Part shown: in pieces, positions 33,263-41,485 of the stretch | How positions within the stretch are numbered: the first letter of the stretch is position 1 | How the letters are laid out: each line of letters begins with the position of its first letter | Assembly (NCBI GenBank): GCA_958417755.1 | Contig: CATZDY010000005.1 | Span: forward strand, 1 to 50,492 | Direction: 5' to 3' | Length of the DNA: 50,492 nucleotides | DNA from: an uncultured Peptococcaceae bacterium | GTDB lineage: Bacteria > Bacillota > Desulfotomaculia > Desulfotomaculales > Desulfocucumaceae | Made by a program: the position numbers and the translations under genes | Notes under the pieces: model-generated | What the model saw: the letters and a program-made list of their open reading frames with translations, nothing else | Database searches by the model: none | What the model was told of the DNA's origin: nothing

Positions 33263-34174
33263 ATGATGAGAAAATTGCCCTGGTTTAAATTGTATACAGA
33301 AATCCGCACGGATCCCAAGATGCAAGCCTTGACGGACAGTGAATTCCGCCTTTGGATCTATGCTTTGTGCTTGGCCTCTGAATCCAAAGTCCGGGGGGTG
33401 ATTTGTATGGAAGAAGGCCTTCCTTATCCGCCGGAGGTTTTGGCCAAAGCCATGGGGGTGGAGGCTAAGACCTGGGAAAAGGCTGTGGAGCAATTTGTCA
33501 AATTACGCCTGGTGGCTGTACAAGGGGATGGCAGTATTTTGCTGTTGCACTTTGATTGCCGGCAGTACGACAAACCTTCGGATCTTCCTGAAGCAGTGAA
33601 GGAACGGAAAAAGCGCTACCAAGAAAGGTTAAAGCAAGCCCAAACTGCCAAACAAACTCCCCAGGAACGCCTGGAGAACGCCCCAAAAAAAGAGGGAGAA
33701 AAAGATAAAAAACCTGGATTCCCCCCCTCTAATCCCCCCCAAGGGGACCTGCACCGGGATGAGGGCCTAACGGTTCAAAGGGCCGGAATGGCAGCAGGTA
33801 GCGAAGCCTGTGAACAGCCCCCCATGACCCCTGGTGACCAAGGGTTTGCAGCATTTTGGGCTGCTTATCCCCGGAAAATAGGGAAAAAGGCTGCCCAGGC
33901 TGCTTGGCGCAAATTGAAGCCTGCCCCGGCTTTGCAGAAAAAAATCCTGGCAGCCATTGCCCAGGGGAAAACCACAGCCCAATGGCAGCGGGAACAGGGA
34001 CGTTACATTCCCAATCCAGCCACTTGGCTAAAACAGGAGCGCTGGGAAGATGAATATGAAGCTCCCCTGTCTGGCTCCCTTTTGGCCCCAGGCTTATCCA
34101 GAAAACCCGGCCAAGCCCTGGATCCAGACCAGGAGCGGAAAAAAGCCTTGCTTCGGGATTTGTATCAGAGTTAG
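33263..34174 (+). CDS. phage replication protein (replisome organizer type)
   Basis: A protein of about 303 residues. The N-terminal domain (RKLPWFKLYTEIRTDPKMQ, then a winged-helix stretch) is the replisome-organizer type that binds a phage origin. A Lys/Glu-rich linker with poly-Pro follows (about 130-200), then a C-terminal domain FAAFWAAYPRKIGKKAAQAAWRK with YIPNPATWLKQERWEDE, common in phage DnaD/DnaB-loader-like proteins. It should recruit the host helicase. The start is at the ATGATG (33263/33266) behind GGGGG; the upstream GTG at 33218 lies before the domain. A tailocin would not need replication, so the gene may be a leftover or show that a replicating prophage was the ancestor. Confidence 0.8.
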   Translation: MMRKLPWFKLYTEIRTDPKMQALTDSEFRLWIYALCLASESKVRGVICMEEGLPYPPEVLAKAMGVEAKTWEKAVEQFVKLRLVAVQGDGSILLLHFDCRQYDKPSDLPEAVKERKKRYQERLKQAQTAKQTPQERLENAPKKEGEKDKKPGFPPSNPPQGDLHRDEGLTVQRAGMAAGSEACEQPPMTPGDQGFAAFWAAYPRKIGKKAAQAAWRKLKPAPALQKKILAAIAQGKTTAQWQREQGRYIPNPATWLKQERWEDEYEAPLSGSLLAPGLSRKPGQALDPDQERKKALLRDLYQS

Positions 34175-34188
34175 AAAGGAAGAGCGCC

Positions 34189-34575
34189 ATGACAGATTCG
34201 ATGAAAAGAAATGGTTCCTATTATCCAGATCCCACAGCCTTTGCTGCCTTGCAGCGCTGCGCCCTGTATCCCAGGACCTTGGGTTCCCAGGAAGATTTGC
34301 CCGAACAAATCAAACACTATTTGCAGCAAGGGGGCTGGTTTGTGGTGAAAGTGCATCCCAGATGGGGAAAAAATCCGGGCATAGCGGATTTGTATGCCTT
34401 GAAAAACGGGCGGCATGTATGGATTGAGGTTAAGGCACCCCAGAGGAAAAAAGGTCCAGCACAACAGATGTTTCAAGGGGAGATTGAGCGGCATGGAGGT
34501 CAGTATCTGGTGGCCTGCGGCTTGGAGGATGTGAAACATTGGGAAAAGAAAAAAATGGGCACTTCCTTGCCATAA
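34189..34575 (+). CDS. VRR-NUC domain nuclease
   Basis: A protein of 128 residues with the full VRR-NUC pattern: PGIADLYAL (metal-binding Asp), WIEVKAPQ (E-x-K) and a Gln-containing helix QQMFQGEIERHG ending in GGQYLVACG. VRR-NUC proteins are structure-specific nucleases of the PD-(D/E)XK superfamily, often phage-encoded as Holliday-junction resolvases. The ATG follows GGAAGAG, 14 bases after the replication gene. The N-terminal 45 residues are a helical extension. Confidence 0.85.
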   Translation: MTDSMKRNGSYYPDPTAFAALQRCALYPRTLGSQEDLPEQIKHYLQQGGWFVVKVHPRWGKNPGIADLYALKNGRHVWIEVKAPQRKKGPAQQMFQGEIERHGGQYLVACGLEDVKHWEKKKMGTSLP

Positions 34576-34891
34576 GACCCTTTGGTGATTTGTGATGAGA
34601 GAAATGAATATCCCGAAAAAAATAGAAAAAAAGAGGGCTCTCGCCCTCTTTACCACCCAACGCAGCTTTACTATACACCATTTGGATGTATTTGTCAAAT
34701 TTTACGTCCAAGGACTTCCAAGGCCTAGGGGTTATATAGGCCAAAGAATAGAAAAAGGGCCATTTAAGAATAAAATTTCCTCAGGTTATCCCCTGGCAGG
34801 GAAAGGTTACTGATGTTTTTTGTTTGGGGAAAGGTGTTTTATTTTGCCCTGGGGTGATATGCAATGATGATATGAAAGGGGAGGCTGGAAA
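34576..34891. other. gap with hairpin terminator
   Basis: No convincing gene; a 73-codon frame from 34592 runs straight through a strong hairpin. That hairpin, 9-bp AAAGAGGGC / GCCCTCTTT at 34630-34651, has its long T run on the minus strand, so it ends leftward transcription better than rightward. The last 20 bases are the ribosome site of the next gene. Confidence 0.45.
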
Positions 34892-35320
34892 GTGAAAAAA
34901 AAGACCTTGCCAAAAGATATCAAAGGGTATTTGGAATCCGAACTGCGGGCTTACCCCAAGACCAAACAGGAGCTGGAGGCTTTGAAAATGGATATTATTT
35001 TAGAATCCCCCCTGTTTGAGCCCGGAGCTGGGGTCAGGACCAGTGGACTGAGCAAACCCGTGGAACGCAGTGTTTTGGCTTTGGAGAAAAACAAGCGCAT
35101 CAGTTATTTGGATCGTTTGATCCGAGCCATAGAAACCGTATTGGCTGCCATTCCGCCGGAAAAATATAAATTGGTGGAATTAAAATATTGGCAAACCCCC
35201 CGTTGCCTTACGGATGAAGGCATTGCCCGGATCATCGCCTGCTCCCGGCCCACTGTGTGGCGCTGGAGCCAGGAGATTGTTACTGCCATTGCGGTGGAAA
35301 TGGGCATGCAGAATTTATGA
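34892..35320 (+). CDS. ArpU/RinA-like phage late transcription regulator
   Basis: A protein of 142 residues starting at GTG behind GGGGAGG. The layout matches ArpU/RinA-like sigma-factor-related regulators: a helical N-terminal part (KDIKGYLESELRAYPKTKQEL), a middle helix with YLDRLIRAIETVLAAIPPEKYKLVELKYW, and a C-terminal helix-turn-helix LTDEGIARIIACSRPTVWRWSQEIV. Such proteins switch on the packaging and structural genes of Gram-positive phages. Its position directly before the tail genes fits that role. In a phage, terminase genes would come next; here a tail fibre does. Confidence 0.8.
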   Translation: MKKKTLPKDIKGYLESELRAYPKTKQELEALKMDIILESPLFEPGAGVRTSGLSKPVERSVLALEKNKRISYLDRLIRAIETVLAAIPPEKYKLVELKYWQTPRCLTDEGIARIIACSRPTVWRWSQEIVTAIAVEMGMQNL

Positions 35321-35379
35321 AGCAAAGATGAAGCAATTTGGGGGTTAAACCATGGTACAATGCTAGTGTGGATAAAAGG

Positions 35380-35411
35380 AAAAGAGCTGGGGTCTAAAGC
35401 CGGCTCTTTTT
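35380..35411 (+). terminator. intrinsic terminator
   Basis: The stem AAAAGAGC(TGG) / (CCG)GCTCTTTT with a 9-base loop is followed by more T. It ends the early operon and separates it from the fibre gene. Confidence 0.8.
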
Positions 35412-35568
35412 TGTTTAATAGAATAGATAAAACAAAAGTTGTTATTTTACATTGTATGAGTATGTTACTTCTAAAACATGCAACAAAGGTGCAACACCCA
35501 GTCAAAAGCTTTGTGTTAGGATATGCATGTAAGAACAAACTATTTATTTTAAAGGAGGAGATGTTATC

Positions 35569-37188
35569 ATGGCATCCCATACTGAAGGTTTAAATACTAA
35601 AGCTTTAGGGGCCAATGCCCATGCGGAAGGGCAAAGCACCTCTGCAGGTGGCAATGGTTCCCATACTGAGGGTACCTTGACCTTTGCGTCTAATACAAAA
35701 AATATGTATCAAGTGGACAAAGCCAATTCTCGAACCAATGAAATCACCCTGGTGGATTTAACAGTATCCATACGGGATGATGCAGCCACCATTACCAGTG
35801 GCATTGCCTTGAACAATGTGTTGGGCATTTATTTTTCCACTACCTCAAGTTATACCTATCAACAATGGAAAGTAACAGGTTTGCCCACTAGTTCGGTTAC
35901 AAGTTATACCATTCAAAATGTAGCAACACCGTCAATGTCCAAGAATTTTAATACTGATACTTCCACCTTTATTTTTGTAGTGAATGAATCAGCTTCTAAT
36001 AATGATAATTCTGCCCATGCTGAAGGGTATAATGCCATGGCCAGTGGTAAGGGAGCCCATGCTGAGGGGTATCAAAGCATAGCTTTGGGGGATTATACCC
36101 ATGCTGAAGGCTATAGAACGATAGCAAAGGGTAGTTATTCCCATGCTGAAGGAGGTACAACCCTAGCCCTTAATTCTTATTCCCACGCAGAAGGGGGACG
36201 TACCCAAGCCACTGCTTCATATTCCCATGCTGAAGGAAATCGTACCATAGCCAGTGGAGGTAATGCCCATGCTGAAGGAAGCGGTACCCAAGCAACAGGA
36301 ACCAGTGCCCATGCCCAAGGGACAGACACCATTGCCTCAGCAAGCCATTCCCATGCATCCGGCAGACATTCTGAGGCTCATGGGACCACTTCCCATGCCA
36401 TGGGATATTATGTGGATGCAGATGACTATAACTTTGTCATTGGCAAATGGAATAACACGCCTAATTCTGTAAGTCCTGCCGGAACAGCTGGGGATCTGTT
36501 TATTGTGGGGAATGGGAGAAGTACAGATAGAAAATCCAATGCATTCCGGGTGGAAGCCAGTGGTGATGTGTATGCTGGTTATGCCTATCATTCCACAGGG
36601 GCGGATTATGCGGAAATGTTTGAATGGCAGGATGGCAATCCTGACAATGCGGACCGTCGAGGCTTGTTTGTTACCTTGGATGGCCCCAAAGTGCGTTTAG
36701 CCAATGTTGGGGATGAACGGGTGTTGGGCATTGTTACCGCCACACCGGCTGTGGTGGGGGATGGATATGAAGACGATTGGTCCGGCAAATGGCTTACGGA
36801 TCGCTTTGGCAAACGGCTTTTGGCCATGGAAAATTTTTCTGCTGTGACTGAGATTGTGCAGCATGAGGCTGTGTTGGATGCAGAAGGCAATGTAATCCAG
36901 GAAGCCTATGAGGAAGAAGTTGTGGTAGAAGAAGCCTATTCCGCCCCCACTTGGGTGATTAATCCGGACTATGACCACACCATTCCCTATGTGCCCAGAA
37001 GTAAACGCAAAGAATGGGCAGCCATAGGTTTGCACGGCAAACTGTATGTACAAGATGACGGTACCTGCCAGGTGAACGGCTACTGTTGCCCTGGGCTAAA
37101 CGGGGTGGCCACAGCTTCAGCGAAAAAAACCGATTTTTTGGTCATGGAACGGGTGGAAGATGATTTGATCCGAGTCTATGTAAAGTAA
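35569..37188 (+). CDS. tail fibre with SHAEG repeats and auto-cleaving C-terminal chaperone
   Basis: A protein of 539 residues. Residues 1-290 contain many HAEG-type repeats (YadA/Hep_Hag head type), each 14 residues, most regular from His150 to about residue 290, forming a trimeric beta-roll stalk. A 100-residue insertion (about 37-145) interrupts the roll and may be a receptor-binding lobe. A strand-rich neck (about 300-345) leads to a Peptidase_G2/IMC-type domain (about 345-539) with GADYAEMFEW, the middle FVTLDGPKVRLAN, and a final EWAAIGLHGKLYV. In related phage appendages this domain helps the trimer fold and then cuts itself off. The gene has its own strong AAAGGAGGAG site. It starts straight with a repeat and lacks an obvious baseplate anchor. 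Fibre genes usually follow baseplate J in this phage family, so the upstream position is unusual. Confidence 0.85.
   Translation: MASHTEGLNTKALGANAHAEGQSTSAGGNGSHTEGTLTFASNTKNMYQVDKANSRTNEITLVDLTVSIRDDAATITSGIALNNVLGIYFSTTSSYTYQQWKVTGLPTSSVTSYTIQNVATPSMSKNFNTDTSTFIFVVNESASNNDNSAHAEGYNAMASGKGAHAEGYQSIALGDYTHAEGYRTIAKGSYSHAEGGTTLALNSYSHAEGGRTQATASYSHAEGNRTIASGGNAHAEGSGTQATGTSAHAQGTDTIASASHSHASGRHSEAHGTTSHAMGYYVDADDYNFVIGKWNNTPNSVSPAGTAGDLFIVGNGRSTDRKSNAFRVEASGDVYAGYAYHSTGADYAEMFEWQDGNPDNADRRGLFVTLDGPKVRLANVGDERVLGIVTATPAVVGDGYEDDWSGKWLTDRFGKRLLAMENFSAVTEIVQHEAVLDAEGNVIQEAYEEEVVVEEAYSAPTWVINPDYDHTIPYVPRSKRKEWAAIGLHGKLYVQDDGTCQVNGYCCPGLNGVATASAKKTDFLVMERVEDDLIRVYVK
36007..36420 (+). repeat. 42-bp tandem repeats coding for SHAEG units
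   Basis: About ten imperfect copies with period 42 bases, each with a CCCATGCTGAAGG-like core. They code for the stalk of the fibre. Repeat number could change by slippage or recombination. Confidence 0.8.
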
Positions 37189-37226
37189 TTTTTAAACCTA
37201 ACAACAACCCATAGAATATTGTTTAT

Positions 37227-37261
37227 CCCCAAGGCTGGAACCTTAAAGGCTGGCCTTGGGG
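37227..37261. other. hairpin after the fibre gene
   Basis: The stem CCCCAAGGC / GCCTTGGGG has a 17-base loop and no T run. It lies 38 bases after the fibre stop and may stabilise the mRNA end or slow polymerase. Confidence 0.5.
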
Positions 37262-37276
37262 GAATAAAATACTGGA

Positions 37277-37381
37277 ATGGCGGGGCAGGTGGTATCAGCA
37301 AACCAGGTTGGTTCTCCAGGGGTTGTATGTGGCGGCAGTGGTGGTGCTGGGGCCAAAGGGGTCTTGATCATTGAGTGGTAG
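37277..37381 (+). pseudogene. remnant of a glycine-rich tail fibre C terminus
   Basis: A 34-codon frame ends in VVCGGSGGAGAKGVLIIEW followed by a stop. Glycine-rich tips ending in (V/I)IIE(Y/W) are the standard C terminus of many phage tail fibres. The frame is closed upstream by a TAA and has no fibre body, so it looks like the leftover of a second or replaced fibre gene. A GGGGGA stretch before the ATG could allow expression, but function is doubtful. The rest of the gap to 37716 holds nothing recognisable. Confidence 0.5.
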
Positions 37382-37716
37382 CCAGGAAAGAAGAAGATAG
37401 TTATGCTGAAAGCTTTGCCCATGGACTACTACCAATAGAAAAAGCTTTTTCCAAGCCCAGGCTTTTTATCTTGGCCCATGAAAGAAGACCAAGCCATTTC
37501 TCATGATTCCCTGCCATAAGTCAAGCCCAAAAGGGAAGAACTCAATAGGGCAAGCAAGGCATAACATATTCCTATTCCTAGTACCAACCAGGGCAAGGAG
37601 CACCTATTCTGCCAACAAGTCATACCATGGTATAGGGTAGGATCATAGTCACAGCAAAAGATACAATAAACTACGTTGCCATCCTAAATCCGGCGTAAGG
37701 TAAAGGAGAAGAGCTG

Positions 37717-37902
37717 ATGGCCACTGAGAAAAAGGTAAGGGAAGAAAAAAGGGTCGAAGAATTTGTGGATATCCGGGGCAAAACCAGGATCCGGGAAACC
37801 TGGGTATGGGTGGAGGAAGACGGCACAGAGACTGTCATTGGGTCAGTGGAATACAACAAGGATTTCCAGGACGCTGAAGACGGGCTGCTGTCTGACAGGT
37901 AA
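37717..37902 (+). CDS. small charged hypothetical protein, 61 aa
   Basis: A frame with a strong AAAGGAG ribosome site eight bases before ATG. The product is very charged (EKKVREEKRVEEF at the start) and appears to form a helix followed by two strands (WVWVEEDGTETVIGSVEYN). It may be a small baseplate- or fibre-related accessory protein. No family is recognised. A terminator follows at 38003. Confidence 0.6.
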   Translation: MATEKKVREEKRVEEFVDIRGKTRIRETWVWVEEDGTETVIGSVEYNKDFQDAEDGLLSDR

Positions 37903-38002
37903 CCGGATGGAGGGTTTCGGAAACCAAGAACCTCGATCCTGCTAAGCACACAACAAAACAGGGAAACAACATGGTTTCCCCGCACACCAGTGTATTGTGA
38001 TG

Positions 38003-38028
38003 GAGCTGCTGTAAAAAGCGGCTCTTTT
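38003..38028 (+). terminator. intrinsic terminator
   Basis: An 8-bp stem GAGCTGCT / AGCGGCTC with loop GTAAAA, then TTTT. It divides the fibre section from the sheath operon. Confidence 0.7.
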
Positions 38029-38396
38029 CTTATGCCAGAAAAGCCAGCCCAGGGAGGGTAACCCCCTGGGTTTCATTGCTGACAAAGGGCCATGATTCCT
38101 TGATAGAAGGCCCAAACAAATGAGCGATGCCATTCTCAAGGGATTTCCTGGGGCTAAAAAAATAAGGGCTGAGAGTTCTATGCCAGTATGACGGAGGCCT
38201 TAAGCCAGCGGTTTTCCCCTTGGCAGGTAGTGATAACCTTGCTTATTGATACGCATAAGGTGTTTTGCAAAAAACATTGGTCTGCTCTAACCCTGGGCCA
38301 TAGGCTCTCGGTTTGGGGCAAATTTAACGGAAAAGAAATACAAACATTATTTTCCTGCTCCTGAAAAGGGCTGGAAAAAGGGAAGGGAGTGAGGGT
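38029..38396. other. gap before the tail operon
   Basis: One 58-codon plus frame (38188-38364) lacks a ribosome site and a family pattern, so I do not call it. A hairpin CCCAGGG / CCCTGGG lies near 38050-38071. The promoter of the tail operon should be here, but no clear -35/-10 pair is seen, consistent with activator control. Confidence 0.4.
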
Positions 38397-39251
38397 ATGC
38401 GCCAAGCAATCAAGGATATGCTGGTGGCCAAGGTGGCTTCTGTGAATGGCCGGGTTTACGAGCCCCAGGAGGTGGCGGAGGGGGTGGAAAAGCCCTATTT
38501 GCTGCTTCAGGCCGGGGCGCGTTGGCCCGGTCCTCCTTGGGGGGCTGGGATACAGGAGCTGGAAGTTTGGTGTTGCACAGACAATACCAGCTTCCAGGGG
38601 GTGGATGCTTTGTGCCAAGAGGTGGTACAGGGATTACAGGGGCAAAGCTTGGTTTGGCAAGGCGCATCCCATTGGGTGGAATCCTGGGGCAGCCTTGGGG
38701 GGGATGCCCTCCAGGGCAGCGGGGCTGGGCTCAGCCGGGGGGAGCGCTTCCGGGTGGTTTCCCTGGCCTGGCAGCCCAGCAGCTGCGGGGCCTTGGATCC
38801 CGGGACAGCCTTGGGCCTCTGGGCCCAAGGGGCTTTTCCGGATTTGCAGATAAATCCCCGCACCTGGCAGCCCACAGATGAGGCCCCGGGGCTGTATTGC
38901 CGTTTGTTGGGCCTACAGTCCAGGGAAGTTTCCCTGGGCCTGACCTGGTTGGACGCTTCCCTGGCCCTGCATGTGCTGGCCCCCGGGGCAGAGGCTCGGA
39001 GGCGCTGGGCCTATCAATTGGGGGTTAGGTTGGCCCAGGAAAAACGCCTAGTTTTAGAGGATGGCTCCTTTTTGTCCTTAACCCAAGTGTCTGCCTTGCC
39101 CCAGGGGGATCCCTTTGAAAGGGGCCAGCTGCGGGTCAAGGTGCGCTTTGGGGTCTTGCCGGAGCAAGGGCAAGGGGATGAGCCAGTCCAGAAATTGGAC
39201 CAAGCCTATGTGGGGGGAGATCTCAAGGCCCATGTAAAGGCTTTGTCCTGA
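38397..39251 (+). CDS. tail completion (tail terminator-like) protein
   Basis: A protein of 284 residues, the first gene of the sheath operon, with GGAAGGGAGTGAGG before the ATG. Residues 1-130 have features of tail-terminator proteins: an N-terminal helix, EGVEKPYLLLQ, IQELEVWCCTDN, then a helix QGVDALCQEVVQGL. Residues 150-284 appear to repeat the same fold (DEAPGLYCRLLG, then SREVSLGLTW and REVRL-like helix, ending KVRFGVLPE), so the protein may be a fusion of two terminator-like units. The assignment rests on order (immediately upstream of sheath) and weak pattern similarity. Base composition jumps to high GC from here on. Confidence 0.55.
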   Translation: MRQAIKDMLVAKVASVNGRVYEPQEVAEGVEKPYLLLQAGARWPGPPWGAGIQELEVWCCTDNTSFQGVDALCQEVVQGLQGQSLVWQGASHWVESWGSLGGDALQGSGAGLSRGERFRVVSLAWQPSSCGALDPGTALGLWAQGAFPDLQINPRTWQPTDEAPGLYCRLLGLQSREVSLGLTWLDASLALHVLAPGAEARRRWAYQLGVRLAQEKRLVLEDGSFLSLTQVSALPQGDPFERGQLRVKVRFGVLPEQGQGDEPVQKLDQAYVGGDLKAHVKALS

Positions 39252-39292
39252 GAGGAATACCCCAATCCCAGTCTGCAAAGGAGGAATACAAG

Positions 39293-39538
39293 ATGGTTAC
39301 AGGCAAAAAAAAGCAAACCCAGGGGCAGGAAGAGCCCTTGTCCCCTGTTAAGGCAGGGGCAAAAAAACTAGGGGCAAAAGCCCAGTATAGCCGTGCCGAA
39401 TTGATTCGGGCGGCCTTTTCTTTTGGCGCCAAACAGGAGGATATGGCGGGCATGGTGCATTTGGCAGGCCAGGACACCATGACCAAAGCGGAAGCAAAAT
39501 CCGCCCTCCAACAATATTACGAAAGGAAGGTGCGTTAA
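39293..39538 (+). CDS. small protein before the sheath gene
   Basis: A protein of 81 residues behind AGGAGG. The N-terminal 30 residues are Lys/Gln-rich and disordered; the remainder is a helical region with QYSRAELIRAAFSF and DTMTKAEAKSALQQYYERKVR. Small proteins of this kind often precede the sheath gene in PBSX-like tail operons. The stop TAA abuts the ATG of the sheath gene, so the two are translationally coupled. Function unknown. Confidence 0.65.
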   Translation: MVTGKKKQTQGQEEPLSPVKAGAKKLGAKAQYSRAELIRAAFSFGAKQEDMAGMVHLAGQDTMTKAEAKSALQQYYERKVR

Positions 39539-40972
39539 ATGGGTGGAGCAACATTTCAAGTAGGAGAACAAAAGGTACAACCCGGTGTGTTTGTGCGGGT
39601 CACTGGCAGTGGCGAGGTAACGGAGGTTGCCTTGGCCCAGGGCATTGTGGCTGCCTTGTTTCGGAGTTCCTGGGGCCCCTTGGGGACACCGGTTTATTTG
39701 AGCAACAAGGAGGAGGTGACCACCACGTTCGGGAGTGCCGGTACAGTCACTGTGCCCCAAGAGGCTTTTTTAGGGGGCTGCAACCAGGTGCTGGGGTACC
39801 GCTTGGGCAGTGGCGGCGAAAAAGCCTCCATTACCTTATCCGACACCACGGCGGATAATCCGGTGGAAGCTGTGCGCATCACAGCCTTGCATGCCGGGGT
39901 CCGGGGCAATGATTTTACCCTGACCCTCCGGGATTCCCTGACCAATGGAGAGGAGCGGGAACTCTTGGTGTTTGAAGGCGTAACTTTAAGGCAAACCATT
40001 GCTTTTGCCAAGGGCGGGCAGGAAGCCCAAGCTTTGGTAACAGCAGTGGAAAACAGCGCTTCCCTTTGGTTGACTGCCACCTTGTTGGCTGAAGGCAACG
40101 GGATTTTAGCCCCTGTGACCCAAATGGCCTTAGCAGGGGGCAAGGATCCTGAGGTGACCGGGGAGAGCTACAGCAGCGGGCTCAGCGCTTTGGAAGCCTT
40201 GGATTGGAATGTCCTGTGTTTGGATACCAATGACAATGTGACCCATATGGTGGGCCAAACCTATATTGACCGGGTGCGAGAGGATGGCAAACGGGTTTGT
40301 GTGGTGTTGGGGGAACCCACGGATGTGGCTTTGAACACCCGCTTGTCTGATGCTGCTTCCTTCAATGATCCAGCAGTGATTTATGTGGCCAATGGTTTCA
40401 AAGGCGGGGACAATGTACAGCGGGAAGGCTATTTGGCAGCTGCCCGGGTGGCTGGTATGGTGGCTTCTGCGGATATCACTGATTCCCTGACCCATGCAGT
40501 GGTGAAAAACGCTGTGGAAGTGACCGGGGCTTTGACCAATGCCCAAAAGCGCCAGGCCACCCAGTCCGGAGCTTTGGTGTTTAGCATGAATGCTAGAAAT
40601 CAAGTGCAAATTGAATACGGCATTACCACCTTTATTACCCCCACAGCGGATTTTGACGCTGGGTGGAAGAAGATCCGCCGCATGCGGACCCGGGATGAGC
40701 TCATCAATCGCATTGTGTATGCCTGGGATCCTGTGATTGGCACCATTAACAATGACAGTGAAGGCCGGGCTACCTTGGTGGCTTCTGCCCAACAGATCAT
40801 GGACAAAATGGTGGCTGAAAAGGCCTTGCGCCAGGGCAGCATCTTTGGGGAGGATCCCAGCCACCCGGCCCAGGGAGATTCCGCCTGGTTTGTGGCCCAA
40901 GTGTATGACAATGACAGTGCGGAACATGTATACATTGCCTTTGCCTTCCAGTTTGCCGAAGCAATGGCCTAA
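39539..40972 (+). CDS. xkdK: contractile tail sheath protein (XkdK-like)
   Basis: A protein of 477 residues of the phage tail sheath family. The N-terminal strand VQPGVFVRVTGSG, the RSSWGPLGTPVYL segment and TFGSAGTV are the usual sheath opening. A middle domain with VRGNDFTLTLRDS and NVLCLDTND follows. The conserved C-terminal core that links subunits holds EVTGALTNAQKRQATQSGALVF, then WKKIRRMRTRDELINRI and NDSEGRATLV. The sheath forms the outer contractile tube; its presence shows a myovirus-type or R-type particle. The start is supported by GGAAGG and by overlap with the preceding gene. Length matches the family. Confidence 0.93.
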   Translation: MGGATFQVGEQKVQPGVFVRVTGSGEVTEVALAQGIVAALFRSSWGPLGTPVYLSNKEEVTTTFGSAGTVTVPQEAFLGGCNQVLGYRLGSGGEKASITLSDTTADNPVEAVRITALHAGVRGNDFTLTLRDSLTNGEERELLVFEGVTLRQTIAFAKGGQEAQALVTAVENSASLWLTATLLAEGNGILAPVTQMALAGGKDPEVTGESYSSGLSALEALDWNVLCLDTNDNVTHMVGQTYIDRVREDGKRVCVVLGEPTDVALNTRLSDAASFNDPAVIYVANGFKGGDNVQREGYLAAARVAGMVASADITDSLTHAVVKNAVEVTGALTNAQKRQATQSGALVFSMNARNQVQIEYGITTFITPTADFDAGWKKIRRMRTRDELINRIVYAWDPVIGTINNDSEGRATLVASAQQIMDKMVAEKALRQGSIFGEDPSHPAQGDSAWFVAQVYDNDSAEHVYIAFAFQFAEAMA

Positions 40973-40993
40973 GAATAAAGGAGGAGAGAAATC

Positions 40994-41446
40994 ATGGGAC
41001 AAGACGGTAGATATATATTTCGGGAATGCGTTCCCGACGGATCCATTGACATTGCCAATGTGGCCCCTGGGGATGTGTTGAACCGGGCCTGGAGCTTTCG
41101 GGTCAACATGCCCTTGGATTTGCAAAAGGAAATGGACACTGGCAAATGGGATCCCCGGAACATTTTGCGGGGTTATGACGGTGAATTGTACGACGGGGAC
41201 GGGAACTTCCTGGCAGAAGTGAATACCTGGCAGGCCCAGATCAATGTGACCAATTCCGACTATCAGGCAGCAGGCAACAAGCTGGTTTGGGCAGTGATGC
41301 AAAGCTATACCATTACCTTGACCTTCACAGAAACCATCATCCGGGACGCTTCTTTGCTGCGGAAAATTGTGGCTGGCATTGGCAACGGCCAACCGGATGC
41401 AGTATTGAACTTCATGGGCGTGTTGCGGGCCCATGACCATGTATAA
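40994..41446 (+). CDS. xkdM: tail tube protein (XkdM-like)
   Basis: A protein of 150 residues matching XkdM/DUF2001 tail tube proteins: an N-terminal GQDGRYIFREC, the EMDTGKWDPRNILRG loop, then strands around VTNSDYQAAGNKLVW and SYTITLTFTETIIRD. It makes the inner tube through which the particle acts. The gene is 21 bases after the sheath gene with GGAGGAG before ATG. Sheath then tube is the invariant order in this family. Confidence 0.92.
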   Translation: MGQDGRYIFRECVPDGSIDIANVAPGDVLNRAWSFRVNMPLDLQKEMDTGKWDPRNILRGYDGELYDGDGNFLAEVNTWQAQINVTNSDYQAAGNKLVWAVMQSYTITLTFTETIIRDASLLRKIVAGIGNGQPDAVLNFMGVLRAHDHV

Positions 41447-41485
41447 GAGACAAATATGCCTACAAATAAAAAGGGGGAAAACGCC

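Noticed and set aside
31603..34575. Integrase or excisionase in the early operon
   Set aside because: None of these proteins has tyrosine or serine recombinase motifs; the first gene is a plain XRE protein.
36007..36420. CRISPR-like array
   Set aside because: The 42-bp repeats are contiguous, imperfect and coding (SHAEG units), without spacers.
35569..37188. Diversity-generating retroelement target in the fibre gene
   Set aside because: No reverse transcriptase or template repeat is seen in the window, and the repeats are structural.
38188..38364. 58-codon small gene before the tail operon
   Set aside because: No ribosome site and no family pattern; mentioned only in the gap description.
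40130..41440. 436-codon minus-strand frame opposite sheath and tube genes
   Set aside because: It has no domain pattern, crosses two well-supported plus-strand genes, and is explained by GC-rich codons in the opposite frame.
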